Assembly: GCF_008993995.1 (NCBI RefSeq)
Contig: NZ_BKNN01000005.1
Coordinates: 1 to 64,000 of the forward strand
Length of the DNA stretch: 64,000 nt
Direction: 5' to 3'
Source: Acinetobacter brisouii
GTDB lineage: Bacteria; Pseudomonadota; Gammaproteobacteria; Pseudomonadales; Moraxellaceae
Positions 54,474-63,631 of the stretch are shown here, in pieces. Position 1 is the stretch's first letter; each line of letters opens with the position of its first letter. Made by a program: the position numbers and the translations under genes. The notes beneath the pieces are model-generated. The model was not told where the DNA came from. It did not search any database and saw nothing but the letters and a program-made list of their open reading frames with translations.

Positions 54474-56108
54474 ATGAATGCCAATAAAAAATCTTCAATT
54501 TTCGATGTAGTCGCCGGCTTATCCATCGCAGGGTTGTTATTGCCTGAAGCTGTGGCTTATTCCAACATTGCAGGCTTGTCCCCACAAAGCGGTCTGGTGG
54601 CTTTGGTCATTGGTTTAATTGTGTATGGATTGATTGGGCGTAGCCGTTTTGCAATCGTTTCTTCAACATCTTCTTCGGCGGCAGTGCTGAGTTCAGGTTT
54701 AGCCACTATTGTTGCATTATCTTCGCCTGAGCGAGCCAGTTTGGCGTATGCCTTGGTATTTTTATCTGGGATTTTGCTGGTGATTGCGGGGCTATTTAAA
54801 CTTGGTGAAGTCACACAATTTATTGCCAAACCTGTACTCAAAGGTTTTTCTTTTGGTTTAGCTCTGAGCATTGTGGTGAAACAGTTGCCCTCTGTCTTGC
54901 AGATTCATCCTGAACACAGTGATTTCTTTCGGCAGATTTGGGGATTCATGACGGCGTATCAGGACTGGAATGTTTATGCGTTCGGCATGGGTATTGTGAC
55001 CTTTGCAACTCTAAAACTCACCCAAAGCTATAAAACCATTCCTGTGGCTTTATTGTTGATTATCTTGGGAATTAGTTTAAATGTATTGGGTTATACCGAT
55101 GAGTGGGGGATTCATTCGGTTGGGCATTTTGAATTTGTTTTACCGAGTGCCAGTTTGCCCAACCTGAGTATGAATAGCTGGCTGCAACTGGTTGAAATTG
55201 CCCTTGCAGTAGCACTGATTGTGTATGCTGAGTCCTATACTTCGATTCGTACTTTTGCCTTAAAATATAATGATCCGAGCGAACCCAACCGCGACCTGAT
55301 TGCTTTGGGCGTTGGTAATATCTGTTCGGGATTACTCAAAGGTATGCCGCTAGGCGCAGGCTACTCCGCCACCTCAGCCAATGAAGCCGCAGGTGCAACA
55401 AGTAAAAAATCGGCGTGGGTTGCAGCGCTGGCAGTCATCCTGTTTTTAGTATGTTTTCGTCAATATATTGCCAATATTCCTGAGCCGATTCTGGCCAGTA
55501 TTGTGATGTATGCGGTCAGTGGGCATATTCGTCTTGCACCCTTCAAACAGTATTTTATTTGGCGTAAAGATCGTATTCTTTCGATTACTGCAATTTGGGC
55601 TGTGATTATTTTTGGTGTGCTGAATGGCTTAATTATCGCAATTGCGGTCAGTATTTTAATGATGCTGAAAAGTTATGCTGTTCCCCGTATTGCATGGCTT
55701 GGGCGCTTAGATGGAGGACATGACTTTGTCGATATGGACCGCTTTCCTGAAGCGGTTGCTCCATATGAAATTTTAATTGCCCGACCTGATCATCCGATGT
55801 TTTTTGCCAATGCTGAAAAAATCTGTAATGCGATCTTAACTAAAATTGCGACACAGCATTATGAGCATGTGATTTTAAATCTGGAAGAATGTCCGAGTCT
55901 TGATAGTACCAGTATTGAAGAACTACTTCTGCTTGCTACCCGTTTGCATGAACAACAAATTGACTTGAGATTAGCGCGTGTACGCCGTTCAGTGGCGCAG
56001 ACCTTGTTGTATGTGAATAGTCCATTATTTCCCCAATCCAGTTATAGTGCACAAAGCGTCGATGACGCTGTACAGGGGTATGAAAGGAGAGCTTCATCTG
56101 CAACCTGA
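54474..56108 (+). CDS. SulP (SLC26) family anion transporter with STAS domain
   Basis: A 544-residue inner-membrane transporter. It opens with the SulP signature (AGLSIAGLLLPEAVAYSNIA), has about 12-14 membrane segments, and the conserved core region PLGAGYSATSANEAAG. The C-terminal STAS domain (about 425-535) includes HVILNLEECPSLDSTSIEEL. Substrate may be sulfate, bicarbonate or a dicarboxylate. It stands just upstream of the malonate operon, but a palindromic operator separates them, so it may be a separate unit. Confidence 0.88.
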   Translation: MNANKKSSIFDVVAGLSIAGLLLPEAVAYSNIAGLSPQSGLVALVIGLIVYGLIGRSRFAIVSSTSSSAAVLSSGLATIVALSSPERASLAYALVFLSGILLVIAGLFKLGEVTQFIAKPVLKGFSFGLALSIVVKQLPSVLQIHPEHSDFFRQIWGFMTAYQDWNVYAFGMGIVTFATLKLTQSYKTIPVALLLIILGISLNVLGYTDEWGIHSVGHFEFVLPSASLPNLSMNSWLQLVEIALAVALIVYAESYTSIRTFALKYNDPSEPNRDLIALGVGNICSGLLKGMPLGAGYSATSANEAAGATSKKSAWVAALAVILFLVCFRQYIANIPEPILASIVMYAVSGHIRLAPFKQYFIWRKDRILSITAIWAVIIFGVLNGLIIAIAVSILMMLKSYAVPRIAWLGRLDGGHDFVDMDRFPEAVAPYEILIARPDHPMFFANAEKICNAILTKIATQHYEHVILNLEECPSLDSTSIEELLLLATRLHEQQIDLRLARVRRSVAQTLLYVNSPLFPQSSYSAQSVDDAVQGYERRASSAT

Positions 56109-56115
56109 GGTTACT

Positions 56116-56134
56116 TCATTAACTTGAAGTTAAT
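56116..56134. promoter_or_regulatory. Perfect palindrome upstream of mdcA, likely LysR (MdcR) site
   Basis: CATTAACTT-G-AAGTTAATG is a perfect 19-bp palindrome containing the T-N11-A pattern of LysR boxes (TTAACTTGAAGTTAA). It lies 82 bp before mdcA and only 8 bp after the SulP stop. A LysR gene lies at the far end of the mdc operon. An upstream SulP transcript could also form a weak hairpin here. Confidence 0.6.
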
Positions 56135-56216
56135 GTTCTGCATTTCGAGTTTATTGATCAAAAATCCTGAACAGGGTTTTATAGATGAAAACATGAACTG
56201 CGGAACAGGACATCAC

Positions 56217-57896
56217 ATGGAAGGCTCGGTACAGCATAAAGATCGAATTTGGAATAAACGCCGTTATGCCAAGCAGATTAAATTGGACTTGGCACGCAAG
56301 TTTGCTGATGGTGTAGTGATTCCCACCCAAAATATTGTTCAGGCACTTGAAACCCTGATTACCCCAGGTGATCGGGTTGTCCTCGAAGGCAACAATCAAA
56401 AACAAGCCGATTTTCTTTCACGTGCACTTGCACAAACTAGCCCAGATATTTTGCATGATTTGCATATGATCATGCCGAGTGTTGGGCGTCCAGAACATCT
56501 AGATTTATTTGAAAAAGGCATTGCCCGTAAACTGGATTTTTCATTTGCAGGCACGCAAAGCCTGCGTATTAGCCAGTTACTTGAAGATGGCTTACTGGAA
56601 ATCGGCGCAATTCATACCTATATCGAACTGTATTCACGTTTACTGGTCGACCTGATTCCCAATGTGGTGTTATCCGCAGGCTTTATGGCAGACCGTCACG
56701 GCAACATTTATACGGGCGCAAGTACCGAAGATTCACCAGCCTTGATTGAACCTGCGGCATTTAGCGATGGCATCGTGATTGTACAGGTCAACAAACTGGT
56801 CGATGACGTGACTGACTTGCCACGTGTCGATATTCCTGCGTCTTGGGTGGATTTTGTAGTGGTGGCGGATCGTCCATTTTATATTGAACCATTGTTTACC
56901 CGTGACCCGAAACACATCAAACCTGTACATGTCCTCATGGCAATGATGGCGATTCGCGGGATCTATGAAAAACATCAGGTGCAATCGCTGAATCATGGCA
57001 TTGGCTTTAATACCGCAGCGATTGAACTGATTTTGCCGACTTATGGTGAATCACTTGGGCTAAAAGGCAAGATTTGCCGTAACTGGACACTCAATCCACA
57101 TCCGACCCTCATTCCTGCGATTGAATCGGGCTGGGTGGAAAGCGTGCACTGCTTCGGGACAGAACTCGGCATGGAAAAATATGTGGCTGCGCGTCCCGAT
57201 GTGTTCTTTACAGGGCGTGATGGCTCGCTGCGTTCCAACCGTATGATGTGTCAGTTAGCAGGACAATACGCTGTCGATCTGTTTATTGGTGCAACTTTAC
57301 AGGTTGATGGACAAGGACATTCTTCAACGGTGACTAAAGGTCGTTTGGCAGGTTTTGGTGGTGCGCCGAATATGGGGCATGACCCGCGTGGTCGTCGACA
57401 TGGTACGCCTGCATGGCTGGATATGCGTCCTCAAGGCTTAAATGACACTGATACCTACTTGGCACGCGGCAAAAAACTGGTCGTGCAAATGGTGGAAACT
57501 TTCCAAGAGGGTGGCAAACCGACCTTTGTGGATCAGCTTGATGCCGTCGATGTTGCGAAAAAATCAGGCATGCCACTCGCGCCAATCATGATTTATGGCG
57601 ATGACGTGACGCATTTACTCACCGAAGAAGGCATTGCCTACTTATATAAAGCCGACAGTCAGCAACAACGTGAAGAAATGATCGCGGCAGTCGCAGGGGT
57701 CACCGACATTGGTTTACGTCATGACCCGAAAAATACCGAACGCTTACGTCAAGCTGGTTTGGTGGCATTCCCAGAAGATTTAGGCATTCGCCGTACCGAT
57801 GCAACCCGTGAGTTGCTTGCGGCGAAAAATATTGCCGATTTGGTGACATGGTCAGATGGTTTGTACGAACCGCCTGCGAAATTTCGGAGTTGGTAA
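56217..57896 (+). CDS. mdcA: Malonate decarboxylase alpha subunit (acetyl-ACP:malonate ACP transferase)
   Basis: About 559 residues. The alpha subunit swaps acetyl for malonyl on the ACP prosthetic group. It opens with the family-like RIWNKRRYAKQIKLDLARKF and contains VIPTQNIVQALETLITPGDR, TGRDGSLRSNRMMCQLAGQY and GFGGAPNMGHDPRGRRHGTP. ATG 56217 has AGGA 6 bp upstream and gives normal length; the frame is open to 56124. The next gene starts immediately after the stop. Confidence 0.93.
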   Translation: MEGSVQHKDRIWNKRRYAKQIKLDLARKFADGVVIPTQNIVQALETLITPGDRVVLEGNNQKQADFLSRALAQTSPDILHDLHMIMPSVGRPEHLDLFEKGIARKLDFSFAGTQSLRISQLLEDGLLEIGAIHTYIELYSRLLVDLIPNVVLSAGFMADRHGNIYTGASTEDSPALIEPAAFSDGIVIVQVNKLVDDVTDLPRVDIPASWVDFVVVADRPFYIEPLFTRDPKHIKPVHVLMAMMAIRGIYEKHQVQSLNHGIGFNTAAIELILPTYGESLGLKGKICRNWTLNPHPTLIPAIESGWVESVHCFGTELGMEKYVAARPDVFFTGRDGSLRSNRMMCQLAGQYAVDLFIGATLQVDGQGHSSTVTKGRLAGFGGAPNMGHDPRGRRHGTPAWLDMRPQGLNDTDTYLARGKKLVVQMVETFQEGGKPTFVDQLDAVDVAKKSGMPLAPIMIYGDDVTHLLTEEGIAYLYKADSQQQREEMIAAVAGVTDIGLRHDPKNTERLRQAGLVAFPEDLGIRRTDATRELLAAKNIADLVTWSDGLYEPPAKFRSW

Positions 57897-58763
57897 ATGA
57901 ATGCATTTTTTCAACCCAAACCGCAGCGTTGCCTTGCCGATACGCTAGCCGATTTTGCAGTACAGGCATTACTTGATGAAGTGCGTCTGTCTCCAAAACC
58001 TGCACTGGTCGATGCACGCAGTTCAGGCGCACATCAAGATTTAAGCTTAAGTTTGATGGAACAATCCGCAGAAAGTTTAAGAGAAATGTTTGTTGCCATG
58101 AGTGTGGCAGCAACATGGCATGGTGAAGTTTCACAGGCATTACGTGAACAGATTGGGCAGCTTGGACGTAAAGGCGAACAACGCATGTTGGCGGTGACAG
58201 GTGGCGTCAATACTCATCGTGGCGCAATTTGGGCACTCGGTTTACTGGTGACGGCAGCGACATTATTGCCACAAGGGACATCCGCAGAAGACATCTGTTT
58301 TTGTGCAGGGCAAATCGCACAAATTGAAGATCGGGCTGTGAGCGTGCAATCAACGCTCAGTCATGGGCAAATGGTGTTGCAGAAACATGGCAAGCAAGGC
58401 GCAAAACAACAAGCTCAGCAAGGTTTCCCTGCGATTCGTCAGCATGCTTTGCCGCAGCTTCGTCAAACCCGACAGTATTCCATGCGAGAGGAATTTGCCC
58501 GCCTAGATGCACTGCTTGCACTGATGCAACATTTGGATGATACCTGCGTACTGCATCGGGCAGGTCTAAACGGTTTAAACCGTATGCAGCAAGGTGCGGG
58601 CAAAGTATTGGCTTTGGGTGGTTATACCAGTCTGGCTGCGCGTCGTGAACTGCATTTGCTGGAAATTGATTTATTGCGGTTGAATGCATCACCAGGTGGT
58701 GCAGCGGATTTATTGGCAGCGACGATATTTGTCGATCGGGTAGAACGTGAACACGGCGAATAA
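57897..58763 (+). CDS. mdcB: Triphosphoribosyl-dephospho-CoA synthase MdcB
   Basis: A 288-residue enzyme of the CitG/MdcB family. It makes the 2'-(5''-triphosphoribosyl)-3'-dephospho-CoA precursor of the MdcC prosthetic group from dephospho-CoA and ATP. Seen blocks are LSPKPALVDARSSGAHQDLS, GVNTHRGAIWALGLLV and the C-terminal SPGGAADLLAATIFVD. It abuts mdcA with no spacer, so translation is coupled. Confidence 0.93.
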   Translation: MNAFFQPKPQRCLADTLADFAVQALLDEVRLSPKPALVDARSSGAHQDLSLSLMEQSAESLREMFVAMSVAATWHGEVSQALREQIGQLGRKGEQRMLAVTGGVNTHRGAIWALGLLVTAATLLPQGTSAEDICFCAGQIAQIEDRAVSVQSTLSHGQMVLQKHGKQGAKQQAQQGFPAIRQHALPQLRQTRQYSMREEFARLDALLALMQHLDDTCVLHRAGLNGLNRMQQGAGKVLALGGYTSLAARRELHLLEIDLLRLNASPGGAADLLAATIFVDRVEREHGE

Positions 58764-58781
58764 CCCATAAGGATAAACAAC

Positions 58782-59081
58782 ATGGAAATATTGAATTTTG
58801 AATTTGCTGCCCAAGGTGTTGCCAAACAACGTGCGTTGGTGGGTTGTGTCGGTTCGGGCGATTTGGAAATTTTGGTTGAGCCAAAAGAAGGTGAGACATT
58901 AAACATTCAGGTCACCACATCGGTCGATGGCAGCCAAGTACGCTGGAAAAATCTGTTTGAACGCGTGTTTGCGATGCAGCAATTGCCTGCGGTCAACATT
59001 GAAATTAATGACTTTGGTGCAACCCCAGGCGTGGTGCGCTTACGTTTAGAGCAAGCTTTGGAGGAAGTGCAGCATGACTGA
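58782..59081 (+). CDS. mdcC: Malonate decarboxylase acyl carrier protein MdcC
   Basis: A 99-residue ACP. The modified serine is Ser25 in VGCVGSGDLEILVEP, matching the position reported for other MdcC proteins. It carries acetyl or malonyl on a phosphoribosyl-dephospho-CoA arm rather than 4'-phosphopantetheine. AAGGA lies 8 bp before the ATG. The end overlaps mdcD by 8 bp. Confidence 0.94.
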   Translation: MEILNFEFAAQGVAKQRALVGCVGSGDLEILVEPKEGETLNIQVTTSVDGSQVRWKNLFERVFAMQQLPAVNIEINDFGATPGVVRLRLEQALEEVQHD

Positions 59082-59922
59082 TATTCAGGACTTATTACAG
59101 CGCAGCAGTTTTATTGAACTTTCAGCGCGTCAGCGTGCACAAAGTCTGCTCGATGTGCGTTACCGTGAGCTGGTCGATCCATTTGACCGTATTACATCGC
59201 CGTGGTTGCCAAAGCAAAATATTGTGCCGCAAGCCGATGATGGTGTGGTGGTGATTAAAGGCACCATGCAACAGCAACCTGTGGTGGTGATTGCGATTGA
59301 AGGTGCATTTCAGGGTGGAAGCCTTGGTGAAGTAGGCGGTGCAAAAATCGCGGGGGCTTTGGAACTGGCGATTGAAGATAACCGTAAAGGCATACCCACC
59401 GCAGCCATATTATTGCTCGAAACGGGTGGTGTACGTTTACAGGAAGCCAATTTAGGTTTGGCAGCGATTGCTGAAATTCATTCAGCGATTGTGGAATTAC
59501 GTCAGTATCAACCTGTGATTGGCATTGTTGCAGGCAGTGTGGGTTGTTTTGGTGGTATGTCGATTGCTGCAAGTTTATGTAGTTACCTGATTTTGACTCA
59601 AGAAGGTCGTTTGGGACTCAATGGTCCGCAAGTGATTGAGCAGGAAGCAGGCGTACAAGAATACGATGCTAAAGATCGTCCATTTATCTGGAGCATTACA
59701 GGGGGTGCACAACGCTTTGCATCGGGTTTAGTCGATGCCTTTGTTGAAGATGATGTGGAACAGATTCATCAGCAAGTCCAGCAGTTTTTAAGTGCAGGTT
59801 GCCCAGCTCAGCCGCGTAGTTCGCGCTATGCGTGGTTCTTGGAAAAAATGGCACAGGTCAATACTTCTGAACAGATCAGCCCAAGTGCAGTGCAGCAGTT
59901 ATATCAAGGAGAGTCCGCATGA
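59074..59922 (+). CDS. mdcD: Malonate decarboxylase beta subunit MdcD
   Basis: A 282-residue crotonase/carboxyltransferase-fold subunit. With MdcE it decarboxylates malonyl-S-ACP to acetyl-S-ACP. Features are the RYRELVDPFDRI block, AAILLLETGGVRLQEANLGL and VAGSVGCFGGMSIAASLCSY. It lacks the biotin partner used by Malonomonas-type enzymes. Overlaps at both ends with mdcC and mdcE. Confidence 0.93.
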   Translation: MTDIQDLLQRSSFIELSARQRAQSLLDVRYRELVDPFDRITSPWLPKQNIVPQADDGVVVIKGTMQQQPVVVIAIEGAFQGGSLGEVGGAKIAGALELAIEDNRKGIPTAAILLLETGGVRLQEANLGLAAIAEIHSAIVELRQYQPVIGIVAGSVGCFGGMSIAASLCSYLILTQEGRLGLNGPQVIEQEAGVQEYDAKDRPFIWSITGGAQRFASGLVDAFVEDDVEQIHQQVQQFLSAGCPAQPRSSRYAWFLEKMAQVNTSEQISPSAVQQLYQGESA

Positions 59923-60767
59923 ATATGGATGTGAATGCAACGCGTGTCGCTACTCGCGGTCTGAACTGGTTCAATGCGCTGACAGCAGAATCAAGTTTTA
60001 AAATCGTTTCTGATTTTCCTGCATCGTTACGGGTTGCCGATGGTGAACTCAATGGTTATCCCGTCCGTGTGATTGCGGTGGTGGCAGATGCCAACAATCA
60101 GTTTCCACGTGCACAACAAGGCGAAGTAGGTTTACTCGAAGGTTGGTCACTGGCAAAAGCCGTGGATCAAGTCATTCAAACCGATCAAGCTCAGTCACAA
60201 AAACGCGCCATCTTGTGTGTGGTCGATGTACCGAGTCAGGCTTATGGCCGCCGTGAGGAAGTTTTAGGGATTCATCAGGCTTTGGGCGCTGCCGCAGATC
60301 GTTATATTACGGCACGTTTGGCAGGGCATCCTGTGATTAGCCTGTTGGTGGGTAAAGCAATGTCAGGTGCATTTTTGGCACATGGTTATCAGGGCAATCG
60401 TTTAATTGCTTTGGATGATGAAGGCGTGATGGTACATGCGATGGGTAAAGAATCTGCTGCACGTGTGACGTTGCGCAGTGTCGAAGAACTGGAACAACTG
60501 GCATCGAAAGTTGCGCCTATGGCGTATGACATTCACAACTATCACAGCTTGGGCTTACTGGCAGAAATTTTACAGGTTCAGAATATTGTGCATCCACAAG
60601 CGGAAGATGTGCAGTTGATTCAGCAGCATGTGTCAGCCGCATTGCAAGATATTCTGCACAGTCAAGATCGGAGTTTATCTTCACGCTTTCACGGTGAAAA
60701 CCGTCAGGCATCGCAAAAAGTGCGTGCCTTACTGCGTGAACAGTGGTCACGTGAGCAATCTGCATGA
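59919..60767 (+). CDS. mdcE: Malonate decarboxylase gamma subunit MdcE
   Basis: A 282-residue carboxyltransferase-fold partner of MdcD. Blocks are ILCVVDVPSQAYGRREEVLG, GKAMSGAFLAHGYQGNRLIA and VMVHAMGKESAARVTLRSVE. AAGGAGAG precedes the ATG, which overlaps the mdcD stop by 4 bp. The 3' end overlaps mdcG by 4 bp. Confidence 0.93.
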   Translation: MNMDVNATRVATRGLNWFNALTAESSFKIVSDFPASLRVADGELNGYPVRVIAVVADANNQFPRAQQGEVGLLEGWSLAKAVDQVIQTDQAQSQKRAILCVVDVPSQAYGRREEVLGIHQALGAAADRYITARLAGHPVISLLVGKAMSGAFLAHGYQGNRLIALDDEGVMVHAMGKESAARVTLRSVEELEQLASKVAPMAYDIHNYHSLGLLAEILQVQNIVHPQAEDVQLIQQHVSAALQDILHSQDRSLSSRFHGENRQASQKVRALLREQWSREQSA

Positions 60768-61384
60768 TGAGCGCACCACAAGCCCACGACCTGCTTTGGG
60801 GAATGCCACTCGGTGCACTTCCAGAGCAAGCGCCTGATTGGGCATGGCAGGCGATTGCGACAGGGCAACCTGTGGTGGTACGCCGTGCTGTGACCGATGA
60901 AGATCAGGTTGCCGTGGGAATTCGTGGGGCACAGCGTCAGCAACGCTTGGGCTGTGTTATGCCAAAAGCCGCAATTCAGCGCATAGTCAAACCTGAACAG
61001 TTGATTGTGGTTGATGCTGAACTATTTCCAGTGATTGCAGAAAAAGTTCAGCCGATTGCTCAAGTGTTACAGGCAACAAACTGGACATGGGGCATTACAG
61101 GCAGTACAGGTTTTGAGCTGGCGACAGGTCTGCAAGTGACCCATGCCAACAGTGATTTGGATATCCTGATTCGTATGCCAAATGAGCTGTCTAAAGCAGA
61201 TGCAAAAGCCTTATGGAGTGCCTTGCAACAGACATCGGTACGTATGGATGTGCAATTGCAAACCCCATACGGTGGTGTAGCTTTGGCAGACTGGGCAAAT
61301 GCCCGACATCAGGTGCTCTTGAAACGCTCACAAGGTGCTGTGTTGGTGGATAACCCTTGGATGATGCAGGAGGTGGCTGCATGA
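60764..61384 (+). CDS. mdcG: Phosphoribosyl-dephospho-CoA transferase MdcG
   Basis: A 206-residue nucleotidyltransferase that attaches the prosthetic group made by MdcB to MdcC Ser25. The domain core is GITGSTGFELATGLQVTHAN followed by SDLDILIRM, where the Asp residues bind metal, as in polymerase-beta-type enzymes. Short 4-bp overlaps join it to mdcE and mdcH. Confidence 0.92.
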   Translation: MMSAPQAHDLLWGMPLGALPEQAPDWAWQAIATGQPVVVRRAVTDEDQVAVGIRGAQRQQRLGCVMPKAAIQRIVKPEQLIVVDAELFPVIAEKVQPIAQVLQATNWTWGITGSTGFELATGLQVTHANSDLDILIRMPNELSKADAKALWSALQQTSVRMDVQLQTPYGGVALADWANARHQVLLKRSQGAVLVDNPWMMQEVAA

Positions 61385-62310
61385 GTACATTGTGGGTATA
61401 TCCGGGTCAGGGCGTACAAAAGCCGAACATGCTGCACGACTTGCCACAAAATGATGTGACGCAGCGTTATTTAGACCGAGCTTCACAAGCGTTGGGACAG
61501 GATGTTTTAACCTTGGATATGCCAAAAGCCTTGCAATCGACCCGAGCTGTACAACTGTGTTTGCTGATTGCTGGTGTGGTGAGTTCACAGCAACTGTTGC
61601 AGAAACAGCTTAAACCTGATTATGTGGCAGGGTTGTCAATCGGCGCATGGGCAGCGGCAGTGATTGCAGATGTGCTGAGCTTTGAAGATGCCGTCAGACT
61701 GGTCGCATTGCGTGGTGAGCTGATGCAAACTGCGTACCCGACGGGTTATGGCATGACCGCCATCATCGGGGCGAGTCGGACGCAGGTTGAACATTGGGTC
61801 AACCAAGTTCAACAGCAGTCAGAGCAAGTTTATGTGGCGAATATCAACGCTGCAAACCAGATTGTGATTTCAGGTGCAAATGCAGCCATGCAAGATGTGG
61901 TGAGTTTGGCAGAGCAGCAAGGTGTTTTAGCAAAACGTTTACAGGTCAGCGTGCCATCACACTGTGAATTATTGGAACAGCAAGCGCAAACCTTGGCGCA
62001 AGCGATGCAAGAGGTTGAGTTTAAAACAGCAAAGATTCGATATTTGAGTAGTAGTACCGCAAGGTTAATGATGAGTGCGACACAGATTCGCCAAGATTTG
62101 GCAGGCAATATGGCGTGTATTGTGGAATGGGAAAGCACAGTACAAGCGGCATGGGAGCGGGGTGTTCGGTTACAACTGGAATTATTACCTGGCACGGTAC
62201 TCACAGGGCTTGCCCGCCGTATATTTAAAGAAGGCTCAGTCATGGCGTTTCAAGGAACGCGCCTCGACAATATGATGATTGCAATGCAACAGCAGTACGA
62301 AAGCGTTTAA
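61381..62310 (+). CDS. mdcH: Malonate decarboxylase epsilon subunit (malonyl-CoA:ACP transacylase) MdcH
   Basis: A 309-residue FabD-like acyltransferase that primes the carrier with malonyl from malonyl-CoA. The nucleophile Ser lies in VAGLSIGAWAAAVIA (GLSIG in place of GHSLG), and the catalytic His is in VPSHCELLEQQA. AGGAGG upstream selects ATG 61381, overlapping the mdcG stop by 4 bp. Full length. Confidence 0.92.
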   Translation: MSTLWVYPGQGVQKPNMLHDLPQNDVTQRYLDRASQALGQDVLTLDMPKALQSTRAVQLCLLIAGVVSSQQLLQKQLKPDYVAGLSIGAWAAAVIADVLSFEDAVRLVALRGELMQTAYPTGYGMTAIIGASRTQVEHWVNQVQQQSEQVYVANINAANQIVISGANAAMQDVVSLAEQQGVLAKRLQVSVPSHCELLEQQAQTLAQAMQEVEFKTAKIRYLSSSTARLMMSATQIRQDLAGNMACIVEWESTVQAAWERGVRLQLELLPGTVLTGLARRIFKEGSVMAFQGTRLDNMMIAMQQQYESV

Positions 62311-62367
62311 ATTCACTTTCTCTACTGCATAAAATAGATGAATTTCCAAGGATATGAGGAAACTACA

Positions 62368-62772
62368 ATGATTATATATGGAACTGCAATACTCGCGATT
62401 TGCCACTTACTGGGTGATTATCTCGGCAATCTGCTCGGCATGGCACTTGGTGTCAAAGCCAATGTTGGTGGTGTTGCGATTGCGATGATTTTGCTGATTT
62501 TGTCAAAAGAGTTGTTAGCTAAAAAAGGCTATTTGCCACAAGTGACTCAATTCGGTGTGCTGTACTGGTCGGGTATGTATATTCCGATTGTGGTTGCCAT
62601 GTCGGCAGGACAAAACGTAGTTGCAGCACTGTCTGGTGGCATGTTGGGACTCATCGTTTCAGTGGCTTCTCTGATCGGCACAGTTTTAGTGATTCGTTAT
62701 TTGAACCGTATGAGTGGCGACTACGAAACCTATGAATGGACAGTCACTGAAATCAAAGAAAAAACCGCATAA
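62368..62772 (+). CDS. mdcL: Malonate transporter subunit MadL/MdcL
   Basis: A 134-residue integral membrane protein with about four segments (ILAICHLLGDYLGNLLGMAL, VGGVAIAMILLILS, YIPIVVAMSAGQNVVAALSG, GLIVSVASLIGTVLVI). It is the smaller subunit of the two-component sodium:malonate symporter. GAGGA lies 7-8 bp before ATG 62368; the frame is open to 62338. Confidence 0.9.
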   Translation: MIIYGTAILAICHLLGDYLGNLLGMALGVKANVGGVAIAMILLILSKELLAKKGYLPQVTQFGVLYWSGMYIPIVVAMSAGQNVVAALSGGMLGLIVSVASLIGTVLVIRYLNRMSGDYETYEWTVTEIKEKTA

Positions 62773-62822
62773 CGCCTTAAGGAAAATGGCAATCATCTCA
62801 ACATGACAGGGAATAAAAAATT

Positions 62823-63584
62823 ATGGAAGTTTTAGTCACCGTTTTAAGTAAAAATGCCTTGGTCACTGCATTGGCCGTCACAGGGTTAATGATGTTTGTG
62901 TCCCATGTACTGTCTAAATACCTCACCAAAGGGAAGCTCCAAAGTTCAGCGATTGCAATTATGCTCGGTTTGGTCGTAGCGTACTTTGCAGGCGTTTATA
63001 CGCATGGTACCAAAGGCATTTCAGACCTCACCATCTTCTCGGGTTTTGCTTTACTCGGTGGTGCGATGATTCGTGACCTTGCGATTGCTTCTACCGCGTT
63101 TGAGGTTGATGTCAAAGAAGTCAAAAAGGCTGGGAAAATTGGTTTAATCGCCCTTATGCTTGGCTGCGTTGTACCTTTTGTGATTGGTGTGATGACTGCT
63201 TGGTTAATGGGCTATCGTGACCCGATTGCCATGACCACCATTGGTGCAGGTGCAATGACCTATATCGTTGGCCCGATTACAGGTTCAGCGATTGGTGCAA
63301 GCTCAGATGTGATTGCACTCTCGATTGCGATTGGTTTGATCAAGTCCGTGTTCTTTATGGTGGGGACACCATTACTTGCGAAATTTATGTACCTTAAAAG
63401 CCCGCGTTCAGCCATGATCTTTGGTGGTTTGGCGGGCACAACGAGTGGTACAGCCGCAGGCTTGGCAGGAACAGATGTGCGTTTAGTGCCTTATGGTGCT
63501 TTGGTTGCCACGTTCTATACAGGTTTAGGCTGTTTGCTTGGCCCTTCAGTGTTCTTCCTTACTGTGAATGCGATCTTTGGTTAA
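62823..63584 (+). CDS. mdcM: Malonate transporter subunit MadM/MdcM
   Basis: A 253-residue membrane protein with about seven or eight segments. Family-like blocks are FSGFALLGGAMIRDLAIAST, TTIGAGAMTYIVGPITGSAI and GGLAGTTSGTAAGLAGTDVR. With MdcL it imports malonate, making the operon self-sufficient for uptake and conversion to acetyl-CoA. It is the last gene on this strand. Confidence 0.9.
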   Translation: MEVLVTVLSKNALVTALAVTGLMMFVSHVLSKYLTKGKLQSSAIAIMLGLVVAYFAGVYTHGTKGISDLTIFSGFALLGGAMIRDLAIASTAFEVDVKEVKKAGKIGLIALMLGCVVPFVIGVMTAWLMGYRDPIAMTTIGAGAMTYIVGPITGSAIGASSDVIALSIAIGLIKSVFFMVGTPLLAKFMYLKSPRSAMIFGGLAGTTSGTAAGLAGTDVRLVPYGALVATFYTGLGCLLGPSVFFLTVNAIFG

Positions 63585-63591
63585 GCAAAAC

Positions 63592-63624
63592 TTGGGCAAT
63601 TTAATGATCCATTAGATTGCCCAA
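63592..63624. terminator. Hairpin between mdcM and the convergent LysR gene
   Basis: TTGGGCAATTTAATG (63592-63606) pairs with CATTAGATTGCCCAA (63610-63624) with one T-G wobble. On the minus strand GTTTTG follows; on the plus strand A-residues follow, so it works best for the LysR gene. Confidence 0.7.
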
Positions 63625-63631
63625 AAAATGA

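Noticed and set aside
58357-58899. 180-codon open frame on the minus strand across mdcB and mdcC
   Set aside because: It crosses two tightly coupled, well-recognised genes and has no start signal.
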